DNA of 64,000 nt from Desulfobacterales bacterium (GTDB lineage: Bacteria > Desulfobacterota > Desulfobacteria > Desulfobacterales > JAHEIW01): the NCBI GenBank assembly GCA_030066985.1, contig JASJAN010000006.1, forward strand, positions 62,001 through 126,000, given 5' to 3'. The translations under genes were made by a program, and so were the position numbers. A model generated the notes under the pieces. It did not search any database. It was not told the DNA's origin and saw only the letters and a list, made by a program, of their open reading frames with translations. Below, one piece after another: positions 1 through 8,496 of the stretch (the stretch's first letter is position 1; each line of letters begins with the position of its first letter).

Positions 1-459
1 GAATTGCTTGGTTATATCTTGTGGTCTTGTTTCAGCCGAAGCACCCAGGTAGGTGAACATGGAGCGCTGCGCATCGGGTGTAATGATGGAAAGTACCCGG
101 CCCGTAGGTGAGTCTGAACGCAATAGTAATGGCTCAACATTTTGACGCTTTAAATCGTTTTCAAAGAATCGTCCCATTTGTTCGTTGCCGCATTTGCCCA
201 CAAAGCGGGCTTTTCCGCCCAGTTTGCCTACCCCGACAACTGTATTGCAAGCGGAACCTCCCGGAACCAGGCTCGGTGGCTGCGTTGTAAGCGATACGGT
301 TTCTTCAATGAATTCCTTACTGACATATGTCATGCCACCTTTGACGGCGCCGGTTTTCTGCAAAAAATCTTCGTCTTCATGGGCCAATATATCGACCAAT
401 GCCGAACCCACACCGACAATCAATTGTTTTTCTTTATCTATATTGCCCAATGGTTTCAC
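1..459 (-). CDS. PfkB-family sugar/nucleoside kinase, N-terminal part (cut by window edge)
   Basis: This is the first 153 codons of a ribokinase/adenosine-kinase (PfkB) family protein; the rest lies beyond the window edge. Translation from a GTG start gives an N-terminus with the pattern VGVGSALVDILAH followed by a glycine-rich PGGSACNTVVGVGKLGG stretch and FVGKCGNEQMGRFF. These match PfkB signature 1 and the substrate lid region. The catalytic GAGD motif would lie in the missing C-terminal half. The family phosphorylates sugars or nucleosides with ATP in the cytoplasm, and the substrate cannot be told from this fragment. The gene starts 18 bases after the stop of the upstream SH3-domain gene, so the two may be co-transcribed. 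GTG is chosen because no ATG lies upstream in frame before the conserved sequence begins. Confidence 0.8.
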   Translation of the reverse strand, partial: MKPLGNIDKEKQLIVGVGSALVDILAHEDEDFLQKTGAVKGGMTYVSKEFIEETVSLTTQPPSLVPGGSACNTVVGVGKLGGKARFVGKCGNEQMGRFFENDLKRQNVEPLLLRSDSPTGRVLSIITPDAQRSMFTYLGASAETRPQDITKQF

Positions 460-477
460 GTATGTTGATCTACCCCT

Positions 478-915
478 TTACCAGACCAATGCTTTATGGA
501 TCCAACCTTTATCCCCATCAGAATGCTCGATGTTTATCCAGCTGCCCTGGCGCTTGAGGACTTTAAAGGGTATGCCTTTTTCAACCGTGAAAAGCACATT
601 GTGAGTGGTGCCGGGACCGGATCGAATATTGCATTTATCATTTTTTGTTATCACCGCCGGAATTTTGCCTACCAGCGACTTATGTACCCAGCCTCTGTCA
701 TCTTCAAAGTCTTTAAACTGGTACCATTCGCCGGATTTGTCAATTACCAGTAGCGGGAAAAATTTCTCTACCTTCCATAAAATGTTGTGACGCGTGCCCG
801 GGCCGGAACGAATATTGGCAACCGGAGCCTTTACTGCCAGGCGCTCTGCAAATGCCGTGGCGGAGAACACCAGTACCAGCAGCAAGATAATGACGGATCG
901 GACGTTAGCTGGCAT
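478..915 (-). CDS. Secreted protein with two bacterial SH3 domains
   Basis: The protein has 145 residues. Residues 1-23 form a signal peptide (hydrophobic ILLLVLVFSATAFA). Two bacterial SH3 (SH3b) domains follow, at about 25-82 and 86-145. Each opens with the same NIRSGPGT motif, continues with a hydrophobic VEK stretch and ends with a GWVHK/GWIHK signature. SH3b domains usually bind cell-wall peptides or act as protein-protein modules in the periplasm. There is no enzymatic domain, so this is probably an adaptor or envelope-stress protein. A purine-rich ribosome binding site (GAGGAAAA) sits just before the ATG. It lies directly upstream of the PfkB-family kinase on the same strand. The family assignment is secure and the role is inferred. 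Confidence 0.8.
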   Translation of the reverse strand: MPANVRSVIILLLVLVFSATAFAERLAVKAPVANIRSGPGTRHNILWKVEKFFPLLVIDKSGEWYQFKDFEDDRGWVHKSLVGKIPAVITKNDKCNIRSGPGTTHNVLFTVEKGIPFKVLKRQGSWINIEHSDGDKGWIHKALVW

Positions 916-1067
916 CTATTTTCCTCCTCATTAATCTCCTTAGAACCCCGTCTCATATTGATGTTAGCATCATCGAATTCGGCTTTGAGCCTCTGTTTCC
1001 GGTACGAAAATGACTGATTGTTAAGCGATTCAGGTGCCGGTTGTCAAGCCCGAGCCACCAAAGCAGT

Positions 1068-1712
1068 CTATACAGAAAAAAAGATCATTTCCGGCAGCTG
1101 AACACATGTTAATTGGTTGCCATATACGGCGCCGGTATCGATACCGATTTTGTTGGTCTGTACTAAGGGCTCCTTAAAGGGCGTATGTCCAAATATAACG
1201 CGTTTGCCAAAGTTGTAGTCAGAATAAATGAATTCATCCCGGATCCAGAGCAGGTCTGCTTCTTTCTGAGATTCGAGTGGGATTTTTTCGCGAAGACCGG
1301 CGTGTACAAAGATATAATCTTCGGTTTGATAATAAAGACGTAACCCACTCAGAAATTCAAGATGCGCCGCCGGCACCGGGTAATCTTCAGATGCATCCCG
1401 GTTGTTCAAATAAGCGTCCAGGGTTTGTTGGCCGCTGTTTAGCAGATAGGTAAACCGATCTATACCGTCTAAATAATTTTGCAGCATATCCTCATGGTTA
1501 CCTTTTAAGAAAATAATGCCCGGCGAGCGCTTTTTTAAATCAATCAAATAATCCAACACCTCGATGGAGCCTGGCCCCCGATCGATATAATCACCGATAA
1601 ACAGCAACTGGTCCTGTTCCATATCTATCGGAATTTTATCCATGAGTGCACACAGCTTATCATAACAGCCATGAATATCACCGACGGCAAAAATTTTTTG
1701 CATATGTCCCAT
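1068..1712 (-). CDS. PPP-family serine/threonine phosphatase (metallophosphoesterase)
   Basis: A 214-residue calcineurin-like phosphoesterase of the bacterial PPP type. All metal-binding signatures are visible: GDIHG (residues 11-15), GDYIDRGP (40-47), GNHED (71-75), VHAGL (136-140) and FGHTPF (174-179). Together they coordinate the dinuclear Mn/Fe centre that hydrolyses phosphoserine/phosphothreonine or dinucleoside polyphosphates. The length matches PrpA/PrpE/ApaH-like single-domain enzymes. No signal peptide is present, so it should be cytoplasmic. An alternative start at Met4 (MQKIFAVGDIHG) is equally plausible. The substrate cannot be derived from sequence. Its neighbours are the SH3 protein and the radical SAM gene on the same strand, with gaps of 100-150 bases. 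Confidence 0.88.
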   Translation of the reverse strand: MGHMQKIFAVGDIHGCYDKLCALMDKIPIDMEQDQLLFIGDYIDRGPGSIEVLDYLIDLKKRSPGIIFLKGNHEDMLQNYLDGIDRFTYLLNSGQQTLDAYLNNRDASEDYPVPAAHLEFLSGLRLYYQTEDYIFVHAGLREKIPLESQKEADLLWIRDEFIYSDYNFGKRVIFGHTPFKEPLVQTNKIGIDTGAVYGNQLTCVQLPEMIFFSV

Positions 1713-1811
1713 TATTTCACAAATTCACTGGCCAGACAAATTTTCAGGCGCTGAAAAATGAACCATACCGATCCTTGCTTGCAATTGACAGATTGTGCAG
1801 CCAACCCTTTC

Positions 1812-2741
1812 TTACATAAAGTGTCGTCTCGGTTGATCAAGACGGGTGATGCCCTCTTCGGTTGCGGCCTGCAAAGCCTTTTGGTAATCCACCGGCGAAA
1901 GGAAGGTATTCAATCCCTTTATCTCGGCAGCACGTCCGCAAGGTCGATACTGGGCCATGATGTTGACATAGCTGTCAGTTGATATTTCCCCGGCAATGAA
2001 ACGCATAATTTCTCGCGTGCCTGCCATGCCACCGGGTAAAACCAGGTGGCGGATGATCAAACCTTTTTGGGCAATACCGGCATCGTCAGTTACCAGATCG
2101 CCGACCTGGCGGTGCATTTCCTTGAGAGCCTTACAGGCCACTTGCGCATAATTTCCTGCCTGACAGGCGCTTTCGGCAATATCCCGATCCCAGAATTTGA
2201 AGTCCGGCATGTAAATATCAAACACGTCTTCTAAAAGTTTGAGTGTTGAGGGGCGATCATAGCCGCCGGAATTATAAACCAGCGGGACATCAAGCCCCTG
2301 TGGTATGGCAATTTCAAGGGCAGCCAAAATTTGCGGGACCACGTGTGACGGTGTGACAAAATTGATGTTATGGCAACCCTGTTGTTGTAATGCAAGCATG
2401 ATGGCTGCCAGTTGATCGTCCGTAACTTCCTGCCCATGGCCCTGGTGGCTGATATCAAAATTTTGGCAAAATAAACACATCAGGTTACAATGGGTAAAAA
2501 AAATGGTGCCGGAGCCATGGCTCCCCACAAGGGGAGACTCTTCACCAAAATGTGAGTTGTAGCTGGAAACCCAGGCCAGTGCGGCGGTATTGCATACGCC
2601 GGTTTCCCCGCCAAGCCGATCAACGTTACATTTCCGTGGGCAAAGGCAGCAGGAACTTAAAAGCTGTCGGGCGGCTTCAATTTTTTTGCTTAGGGCCCCA
2701 TTTTTAAAAGTTTGAATATATGCAGGTTCAAAAGATTTCAT
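1812..2741 (-). CDS. Radical SAM protein, PflX / pyruvate-formate-lyase-activase-like
   Basis: A 309-residue radical SAM protein. The CxxxCxxC cluster motif is CNLMCLFC (Cys85, Cys89, Cys92), which should bind a site-differentiated [4Fe-4S] cluster and cleave S-adenosylmethionine. Before it lies a second cysteine-rich stretch (CCLCPRKC at residues 31-38, Cys50), typical of the COG1313 'PflX' group of PFL-activase homologues. Downstream are GSGTIFF and YNSGGYDRP motifs of the partial TIM barrel. PflX-type proteins lack a defined substrate, and no glycyl radical enzyme gene lies in the window, so calling it a PFL activase would go too far. The start ATG follows a short leader. No operon partner is evident: 163 bases separate it from the Fur-FeoA gene upstream. 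Confidence 0.85.
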   Translation of the reverse strand: MKSFEPAYIQTFKNGALSKKIEAARQLLSSCCLCPRKCNVDRLGGETGVCNTAALAWVSSYNSHFGEESPLVGSHGSGTIFFTHCNLMCLFCQNFDISHQGHGQEVTDDQLAAIMLALQQQGCHNINFVTPSHVVPQILAALEIAIPQGLDVPLVYNSGGYDRPSTLKLLEDVFDIYMPDFKFWDRDIAESACQAGNYAQVACKALKEMHRQVGDLVTDDAGIAQKGLIIRHLVLPGGMAGTREIMRFIAGEISTDSYVNIMAQYRPCGRAAEIKGLNTFLSPVDYQKALQAATEEGITRLDQPRRHFM

Positions 2742-2904
2742 ATCGCAAGCGTTTATCTTTTCAACTTAAAATGACTATTATGCTGGATAATAAATAAGCT
2801 TTCACCACCAAGGCCCGAAGTTGAGAAAGGGATCTTAAAATTGATCTGTAACAATTTTGTGTCTGTGTTTATTTAATAGAGCTCAATTCTGCACGACCAA
2901 TGGC

Positions 2905-3600
2905 TTATCGGATCTTTTCATTCGATCTTACTGGCTCAACGCGAATTTTTTGCGCCAAGCCCTTTCCGAGCACATAGCGTTTATAATCGGCTGCAATCGC
3001 GATTTGCCCCCGGTTATCGTTTGAGATGACTTCAATTTCATCGCCAAGCCGCAATCCCATCGACAGCAGCCGCATGCGGGCGCCGACCCCTCCATCGAAG
3101 TCTTTGAGTACCAGCCGTTCGCCGGGTCTTGCCATCATCAGGGGCATTAGTTGAATACGTTCTTTGAGGCAGGTGTCACAGATGCCATAGATTTCCATTT
3201 TGTGCTGCAGCATGTGGAATCCCCGAGACGCAGCAATTTTGATCTGTAACTCTTCCAGGTGCTTGTCTTCAAACTCGATAATTTTTTTGCATTTCGTGCA
3301 GACCATATGGTCGTGATGTTGTCCCAGATGGCGATGTTCATAGCGCAAATCGCCGTTATCAAACCGGCTTTTTTGGGCAAAGCCGAAACGGCACATCAGT
3401 TTCATTGTGTCGCGCACAAACTCAGCATCAAGGTTGAGGCCATGGGCGCCTAAAAGATCTACCATTTCCTCGACGGTGACATGTCTTTCGGTCTGTAAAA
3501 AAACTTCCAGTACCTTGAAGCGGTCTTCGAAATTATCGATTTGTTCCTGCTTAAACAGTTTTTTAAACTGTTCTTTTTCTTGAATGTGAACTTGTTTCAT
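2905..3600 (-). CDS. Fur-family metalloregulator fused to a C-terminal FeoA domain
   Basis: A 231-residue two-domain protein. Residues 20-150 are a Fur-type repressor: winged helix (EEMVDLLGAHGLNLDAEFV), metal site HHDH (95-98), and structural zinc pairs CTKC (101-104) and CDTC (141-144). Residues 153-224 form a FeoA/SH3-like domain (MPLMMARPGERLVLKDF, MGLRLGDEIEV, LGKGLAQKIRV). Classical Fur is about 140 residues and lacks this tail, whereas DtxR/IdeR regulators do carry a FeoA-like SH3 domain, so this is a parallel architecture. The likely role is iron-dependent transcription control with FeoA contributing to dimer or metal-site function (inference). The start at MKQVHIQ is chosen because GGGGA lies 8 bases upstream; an in-frame upstream ATG has no binding site. 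No feoB gene is adjacent. Confidence 0.88.
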   Translation of the reverse strand: MKQVHIQEKEQFKKLFKQEQIDNFEDRFKVLEVFLQTERHVTVEEMVDLLGAHGLNLDAEFVRDTMKLMCRFGFAQKSRFDNGDLRYEHRHLGQHHDHMVCTKCKKIIEFEDKHLEELQIKIAASRGFHMLQHKMEIYGICDTCLKERIQLMPLMMARPGERLVLKDFDGGVGARMRLLSMGLRLGDEIEVISNDNRGQIAIAADYKRYVLGKGLAQKIRVEPVRSNEKIR

Positions 3601-3767
3601 TTCAATTCCCCAAACGGGCTGCTGAATCATGCGTCGCGGGTTCTGGTGCAGATAGGCTCGCAGGCGCTATTGATCGCTATAAGTAAAAGCAATCAACTAG
3701 GCCCGATGAGTTGGTTTGTCATGAGGCAGGTACCGAATAACCGGGTGTTCTGGGGAGGTTATTGAAA

Positions 3768-4013
3768 TCAGGCTTCGTGTCCCGGTATTTCATATGTGGT
3801 GCAACTGCCGCTGGGGCAGTTGCGCGTCTGTGCGCTCGCGCCTTCACTTTTACCCGAACCGCTTCCTATACTGTGGCAGGAGGCGCTCATGATTCTTTCA
3901 AATTCTTCAGAACCGCAGTGAGGGCATTTGAGCTCCACCTCTTCTTTTTTTTTCATGACCAATATTTCAAAACAATCATTACATTTCAGACATCTAAACT
4001 CATATAGTGGCAT
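3768..4013 (-). CDS. FmdB-family zinc-ribbon protein
   Basis: A small 81-residue protein beginning MPLYEFRC, the hallmark N-terminus of the FmdB/CxxC_CXXC_SSSS regulatory family. Two zinc knuckles are visible, Cys8/Cys11 and Cys30/Cys33 (CPHC), followed by a Ser/Gly-rich low-complexity tail. The family was first named from a putative regulator of formylmethanofuran dehydrogenase genes, but its function remains unknown in most bacteria. An AAGGAA ribosome binding site precedes the ATG. The gene stands alone between the Fur-FeoA gene and a 370-base gap. Confidence 0.82.
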   Translation of the reverse strand: MPLYEFRCLKCNDCFEILVMKKKEEVELKCPHCGSEEFERIMSASCHSIGSGSGKSEGASAQTRNCPSGSCTTYEIPGHEA

Positions 4014-4386
4014 TTAGTTTCCTTTAATTGTTGATTTTTTTGAACGATTTTCGTTTTGGGGAGCGACTTGGCTATCGTTCGAAAATGACCGCACCGGCAC
4101 ACGTCGATACCGCAAATCATCGGGCTCTGCCGTGTTCCCAAACACCGCTATAATATGCTTTTCTTATCCCGATTGTCAAGCTGTCGGGTTAGGATAACAC
4201 CGATGCCATAGCCCGCTGCGCTGATCTCTGAAAACCGGTAGCCAACCAGATGGTGGTGCACCGCACATATCATAACAGGGTCTTCAGAAAAAAGGTGACA
4301 GCGATGGTCTTTGATCTTAAGTTTAAGCAGGCAAAAAACATACGGGTGACCACCCGATAATTTCCAAGAGGATGTGCGGATTTAAA
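4014..4386. other. Intergenic gap, no feature recognised
   Basis: This gap separates the divergent FmdB-family gene and the FemAB-like gene, so it should contain both promoters. I see no convincing coding frame, RNA gene, repeat or intrinsic terminator in it. A short ATG frame of 18 codons near the right end has no binding site and no recognisable sequence, and is not called. Confidence 0.5.
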
Positions 4387-5565
4387 ATGACCCAACCGCA
4401 ACCGACATCATATGCTGTTGCCTGGATAAACAGCATTAGCGAAGTCGATCCGGTTCAATGGGATGCGCTGGCAGAGCCTTTGACGACACCATTTTTAGAA
4501 TGGGAATGGCTTCGCGAAATGGAGATTTCCAAAAGCACAACCGCTGAGACCGGCTGGTTGCCGCAGCATTTAACGATCTGGTCAGGTAATCGCTTAGTCG
4601 CGGCGGCACCTTTGTACATCAAGGCACACAGTGCTGGTGAGTTTGTGTTCGATCATACTTGGGCGGATGTGGCGCGCCAGTTAAGCATCTCATACTACCC
4701 CAAGCTTGTGGGAATGAGTCCTTTCACACCAATGATTGGCTACCGTTTTTTAATTGCAGCTGATGAGGATGAGGATCAGATCACACGACAGATGGTTATT
4801 GAGATCGAGCACCTTTGCAGCCAATTTGGACTTTCAGGCTGCAGCTTTCTTTTCGTTGACCCGCAATGGCGAAAATTAATGATCCGTTTGGGGTTCATTA
4901 GCTGGCTGCACCAGAGTTTTTCTTGGCACAATCAGGGTTACCGTTGTTTTGATGACTATCTAGACGTTTTCAACTCAAACCAACGTCGCAATATAAAGCG
5001 GGAGCGCCGATCAATCGAACATCAGGGGGTCTATTTGCAAACTTTTGCGGGCGATGAAATTCCACCAGCTCTTTTAGCCGCAGTTTACCCGTTTTATGAG
5101 AGCACCAATGATAAATTCGGCCCCTGGGGGTGCAAATATCTCAAGCAGCCTTTTTTTGAGGGACTGGCAAACGGTTTTCTTCATCGGCTTTTGCTTGTGG
5201 CCGCGTTTAAAAAGGCGAATCCGGATACACCCATCGGGCTATCGCTTCTGGTCCACAAGCGTGACCGACTGTTCGGAAGGTATTGGGGCTGTGCTTACAA
5301 AATTGACTCTCTTCATTTTAACGCCTGCTATTACAGCCCGATTGAATGGGGAATTGCCCACGGCATCAAGCGATTTGATCCGGGCATGGGCGGATATCAT
5401 AAAATACGGCGGGGTTTTAAGGCGGTTGGCAACTATAGTCTGCACCGATTCTTTGATGAGCGCCTTGAGCACGTTATGAATTCTCATATTGGGCACATCA
5501 ACCAACTGGAACAGGAGCAGATAGATGAGTTGAATGCAGAACTGCCCTTTGCTCAAAACGTCTAA
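4387..5565 (+). CDS. FemAB/GNAT-like acyltransferase of the PF04339 (DUF482) family
   Basis: A 392-residue protein matching the peptidogalycan-biosynthesis/recognition (DUF482) family. Features include the N-terminal 'WDALAEPLTTPFLEWEWL' stretch, an SPFTPMIGYRFL segment, a QRRNIKRERRSIE basic motif near residue 200, and the C-terminal FDPGMGGYHKIRRGFK motif. Members have a duplicated GNAT fold and are thought to transfer acyl or aminoacyl groups; the substrate is unknown. No signal peptide or membrane helix is present. The start at MTQPQP is favoured because a GCGGA element lies 6-7 bases upstream; an ATG 15 bases earlier overlaps the purine tract. It converges on the DUF3568 lipoprotein gene, with a strong hairpin between them. 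Confidence 0.78.
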   Translation: MTQPQPTSYAVAWINSISEVDPVQWDALAEPLTTPFLEWEWLREMEISKSTTAETGWLPQHLTIWSGNRLVAAAPLYIKAHSAGEFVFDHTWADVARQLSISYYPKLVGMSPFTPMIGYRFLIAADEDEDQITRQMVIEIEHLCSQFGLSGCSFLFVDPQWRKLMIRLGFISWLHQSFSWHNQGYRCFDDYLDVFNSNQRRNIKRERRSIEHQGVYLQTFAGDEIPPALLAAVYPFYESTNDKFGPWGCKYLKQPFFEGLANGFLHRLLLVAAFKKANPDTPIGLSLLVHKRDRLFGRYWGCAYKIDSLHFNACYYSPIEWGIAHGIKRFDPGMGGYHKIRRGFKAVGNYSLHRFFDERLEHVMNSHIGHINQLEQEQIDELNAELPFAQNV

Positions 5566-5656
5566 TTGAGTAAAAACGCTCAATTCGTCGTTAAATGATC
5601 ATACGCTGTGCGATATTCGCCATAATCGATTTACCAATAACCGATAACCAGTAACG

Positions 5657-5696
5657 AATAAAGCGTATTTGATTCTTGAATCAAATACGCTTTATT
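5657..5696. terminator. Bidirectional hairpin terminator between convergent genes
   Basis: Two perfect 19-base arms (5657-5675 and 5678-5696) separated by two bases form an AT-rich hairpin between the FemAB-like gene and the DUF3568 gene. The right arm includes the TAA stop codon of the DUF3568 gene. Position and symmetry suit bidirectional transcription termination. Confidence 0.75.
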
Positions 5697-6105
5697 GCTT
5701 GATACGTTCGGCGATAAACTCATGAATTTGTTCGGAGATTTGCCTTTTCCAGACCCCAACGTGACCCGTTCGAACCGAAACTTCGGACCACTCAGGGTCA
5801 ATGATGCGAACACGTATTGTCATCGGCGTACCATCTACGCGCTCGGATCTGATGGTGGTTTGGGTGCCGTCAGTTGTCTCTTCCAGAATAGGTTGGCTCA
5901 GGTCCGCTAAAATTCCTTGAACCACATTGAAGGTCTTCTCATACGATGCCTGATACGTGCGGCTCAGTTGGCCGTTCACATAAGCAAAAGTTCCCGCGCC
6001 AGCCCCTGCGCCGACAATGAGAGCGATGCATCCGGTTGTCAACAGCAGGTGCGCCAGGGTGATGAGTAAAATTAACCTTTTGCGGATTTTAAGCCTCATT
6101 TTCAT
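5692..6105 (-). CDS. DUF3568-type lipoprotein
   Basis: A 137-residue protein with a basic N-terminus (RLKIRKR), a hydrophobic segment and a lipobox ending LLTTGC, which predicts lipidation at Cys26. A glycine-rich GAGAGAGTFAYVNGQL stretch follows, then an alpha/beta domain (YEKTFNVVQGIL, DGTPMTIRVR, EVSVRTGHVG). This pattern matches DUF3568, a family of small lipoproteins common in Desulfobacterota with no assigned function. It probably sits at the inner leaflet of the outer membrane. The next gene upstream on the same strand is another lipoprotein about 100 bases away. The end of the gene is embedded in the hairpin terminator. Confidence 0.75.
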   Translation of the reverse strand: MKMRLKIRKRLILLITLAHLLLTTGCIALIVGAGAGAGTFAYVNGQLSRTYQASYEKTFNVVQGILADLSQPILEETTDGTQTTIRSERVDGTPMTIRVRIIDPEWSEVSVRTGHVGVWKRQISEQIHEFIAERIKQ

Positions 6106-6203
6106 TCCTCACATTCTGACCCTATCCAGATCATTGGTAGCTGCTGCAGGCAAGATCGCGGCCGAAGCACTCCGATCAGCTATTGATTTTATTGGCACGC
6201 GGC

Positions 6204-6704
6204 TCAGGGAACGCCCCTTAGTTCTGGCGGAAGGGGGGGGGTGACCACCAGTCGATTTGCTCTGTCGAGTCGCACTGGGGTATGTCGCTGGGCGGAAAAC
6301 CAAATGCCAACTCGATCGCCACCGGGGCCCACGATATAAGCGCCCTGGGGTGCTACTAGATGAACATACCGCATGCGATACGTCCATTTTTTGAGTCTCT
6401 CATGGTTAAAATCGACCTGGCTCCACCTTTTTTCACGCAGATCATAACTAGAATGAATACCGATAATGGCATCTGGCACGCCCTCCAGTCCGCTGTAATA
6501 ATACACATGGTCAGGTAAAACCTGAGCTTTCTCAAACATTTGGGTGATGTCATGACTGGACTGCAGCTTACCATAGTTGGAGGATCCACAAGAACAAAGT
6601 AGCCCTACCAGACTGAAGCCAATGGCAATTAAAAACCATAGGTGCATCTGACCTGTCGGTGTCTTGGTTTTTATTTTTTTCAGGGGCGAAGCGTTCAATA
6701 GCAT
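6204..6704 (-). CDS. Predicted lipoprotein, hypothetical, with C9 tract near its 3' end
   Basis: A 166-residue protein of unknown family. A hydrophobic segment (residues 22-37) ends in LLCSCGSS, so lipidation at Cys37 or Cys39 is likely. The mature part contains DHVYYYSGLEGVPDAIIGI and YIVGPGGDRVGIWFSAQ, which recall small periplasmic lipoproteins but match no family I can name. Near the 3' end the coding strand has a run of nine C within codons for VTPPLP. Slippage there would change or extend the C-terminus. The neighbour downstream is the DUF3568 lipoprotein. The reading frame is convincing because of the lipobox and normal codon use. Confidence 0.65.
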   Translation of the reverse strand: MLLNASPLKKIKTKTPTGQMHLWFLIAIGFSLVGLLCSCGSSNYGKLQSSHDITQMFEKAQVLPDHVYYYSGLEGVPDAIIGIHSSYDLREKRWSQVDFNHERLKKWTYRMRYVHLVAPQGAYIVGPGGDRVGIWFSAQRHTPVRLDRANRLVVTPPLPPELRGVP

Positions 6705-6947
6705 AATTGATTTTCCTAAACGTAAACAGCATTTACAGCCCGGATAGAACTGACAAAATTAATCCTGAATTAAGAGTAGCATTTTCGCAATTGGTGTCAA
6801 GAGACAACTGAAATCCAATCGAGAGCATTGCGCTCTTTTCAGTCGGGCTGCGGATAGGGGGAATGTGTTGACACCAGGTTGCCAACCCGTTAATTATAAA
6901 AAATTCAAACTCGGCTTTCAAGACTTTCGACTTCAAACTGAGCAGGC

Positions 6948-7913
6948 ATGATGAAAACAAAACTGTTACCAAAGATGACCACATTTGGCAAATGGGCCGT
7001 TATCATATTGCTGGCCTTTATTTTAATCTGGCCGCTGACGGTTTGCATTTACTGGGGAATTTATAAAGGCTATACCGCCATCGATGCAACACGGTTCCCA
7101 TGGAACAGCGCAACAATTCATTCCACTCTCGATAAGGTTCAGCCGGACTCAAGCGAAGCCAAAAAGGGGATTGCGCTCAGTACCGCACTGACAAACCGGC
7201 TGGAGGCGGAGATGGCCTCCACTTTTGGCTGGTCGGTCAATGATTTGATTGTATCCCCAACCCGCTGGTTGGATAACCGTGCCAATCGGCAGCGGGGGGT
7301 GATATTTGCCACGCGGATGCTCATCAATTTTTATTCAACGAACCTGGCCAAATACGGCAAGGTCGATGCCGAAAATGCCTCACTTAAAGAAGCACGGGAA
7401 AAGTTTTTTGCCTTTAGTGAAGACAGTTGGTGGTTTCCATCTACTGAAAGCCAGTATCGTCATGGTGTTGAATTAGTTCGTAAGTATGAAGACGATTTGG
7501 CGGCTGGCAACGCGGTCTACAACATGCGTTCAGATGATATGTACAATATGCTCACCTTCATTATCGGCAATCAGTTTCTCGATCAGCCCCTTGGACTTTT
7601 GGTGCAAACCAACGATGAAGTGCCGTATACCCAGCTGGATGACCGCATTTACTATACCCAGGGAGTCGTTTTGGTTCTGCGGGATTTTATTCGATCGTTC
7701 GATACCCTTTATCCGGAGATAAAGGAAAAAGGCGGTGAAGAAAATGTGCGCATCGCTTTTCGGGATATGGAGCAGATTTGCACCTTTGATCCGCTGATTG
7801 TTATGCGGGGGGATCATGATTCAGTGACCGCCGACCACCGCGGCAAGGTGGCCCGCTACCTGATCTCACTCAGAGAGCGCATAAACGATTTGGCCCAATC
7901 CATCCGCAGATAG
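6948..7913 (+). CDS. DUF2333-family membrane-anchored protein
   Basis: A 321-residue protein with one N-terminal transmembrane helix (WAVIILLAFILIWPLTV, about residues 15-36) followed by a large, mostly helical extracytoplasmic domain. Conserved stretches such as TFGWSVNDLIVSPTRWLDN, YYTQGVVLVLRDF and RGDHDSVTADHR match DUF2333, a family of unknown function found in Proteobacteria and Desulfobacterota at this length. No catalytic motif is evident. It stands alone on the plus strand between the lipoprotein pair and a terminator-like repeat. Confidence 0.72.
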   Translation: MMKTKLLPKMTTFGKWAVIILLAFILIWPLTVCIYWGIYKGYTAIDATRFPWNSATIHSTLDKVQPDSSEAKKGIALSTALTNRLEAEMASTFGWSVNDLIVSPTRWLDNRANRQRGVIFATRMLINFYSTNLAKYGKVDAENASLKEAREKFFAFSEDSWWFPSTESQYRHGVELVRKYEDDLAAGNAVYNMRSDDMYNMLTFIIGNQFLDQPLGLLVQTNDEVPYTQLDDRIYYTQGVVLVLRDFIRSFDTLYPEIKEKGGEENVRIAFRDMEQICTFDPLIVMRGDHDSVTADHRGKVARYLISLRERINDLAQSIRR

Positions 7914-7934
7914 CTCACGCACATTGGTTTGCCG

Positions 7935-8030
7935 GTTGAGCCGGTTTAGCCCGTTGAGCCCGAATAAAGCGGAAAACCGCTTAATTCTATTTTTTAACCG
8001 GTAAACGGGCTAACCGGTAACGGGCTCAAC
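7935..8030. repeat. Inverted repeat with inner terminator hairpin
   Basis: The segment begins GTTGAGCCGG and ends with the inverse CGGGCTCAAC. Inside it a perfect hairpin AAGCGG-aaaa-CCGCTT (7967-7982) is followed by a T-rich tract, a good intrinsic terminator for the DUF2333 gene. The CCGGTT/CGGGCT wording recurs at 58832-58920, so this belongs to a small family of intergenic hairpins. Confidence 0.6.
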
Positions 8031-8063
8031 CTAAGAATACCAGATGCATTTTTAAGGTGGGTT

Positions 8064-8360
8064 CTAGTAGTATTTTATGCCGACACCATAGTAATAGTAC
8101 GAAGCGCCGTCGGACAATTTTTTGCACCACATGACTTGTGCCCGATAGACATCATGACCTGAAGAATAAGGAGAGTTTTCGATTCCTACAAAGATATCCG
8201 CCCCGACCCGGGGGGCAAAATCTGATTCAAAATACATGCCGCTTCGGCTGTAGTTGTACATCCGACCTTCATGGTACTGGCCGGCCGGATAATTCTCAAT
8301 CAAAACCATTGCCTCATGTTCAAACCGGGGTGTATCTCTTCTTTCTGGATTCGGTTCCAT
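8064..8360 (-). CDS. PilZ-domain protein (c-di-GMP receptor candidate)
   Basis: A 98-residue single-domain protein. It contains the paired c-di-GMP binding motifs of PilZ: the arginine motif ERRDTPRF at the N-terminus and the NYSRSG motif at residues 37-42. A beta-barrel pattern follows and ends in YYYGVGIKYY. Such minimal PilZ proteins bind cyclic di-GMP and alter motility, exopolysaccharide or gene expression through partners. A second PilZ protein of identical length and layout is encoded at 38684-38980, suggesting a small paralogous set. No operon partner is visible. Confidence 0.85.
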   Translation of the reverse strand: MEPNPERRDTPRFEHEAMVLIENYPAGQYHEGRMYNYSRSGMYFESDFAPRVGADIFVGIENSPYSSGHDVYRAQVMWCKKLSDGASYYYYGVGIKYY

Positions 8361-8496
8361 CTAACACCTTCCGTTAGTGCTCATCCATGGTTTTCACAAA
8401 AGACATCAATCATCGTTGCCGATTTGCCGAACCCACCTCGACGATCGCATTTTGAAAGCATCTACCAAAAGGCACGTTGATTTTTTTGGCAATGTT

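Noticed and set aside
478-790. Plus-strand open frames opposite the SH3 gene
   Set aside because: They run antisense to a gene with a clear signal peptide and two SH3 domains, have no binding site and no recognisable sequence.
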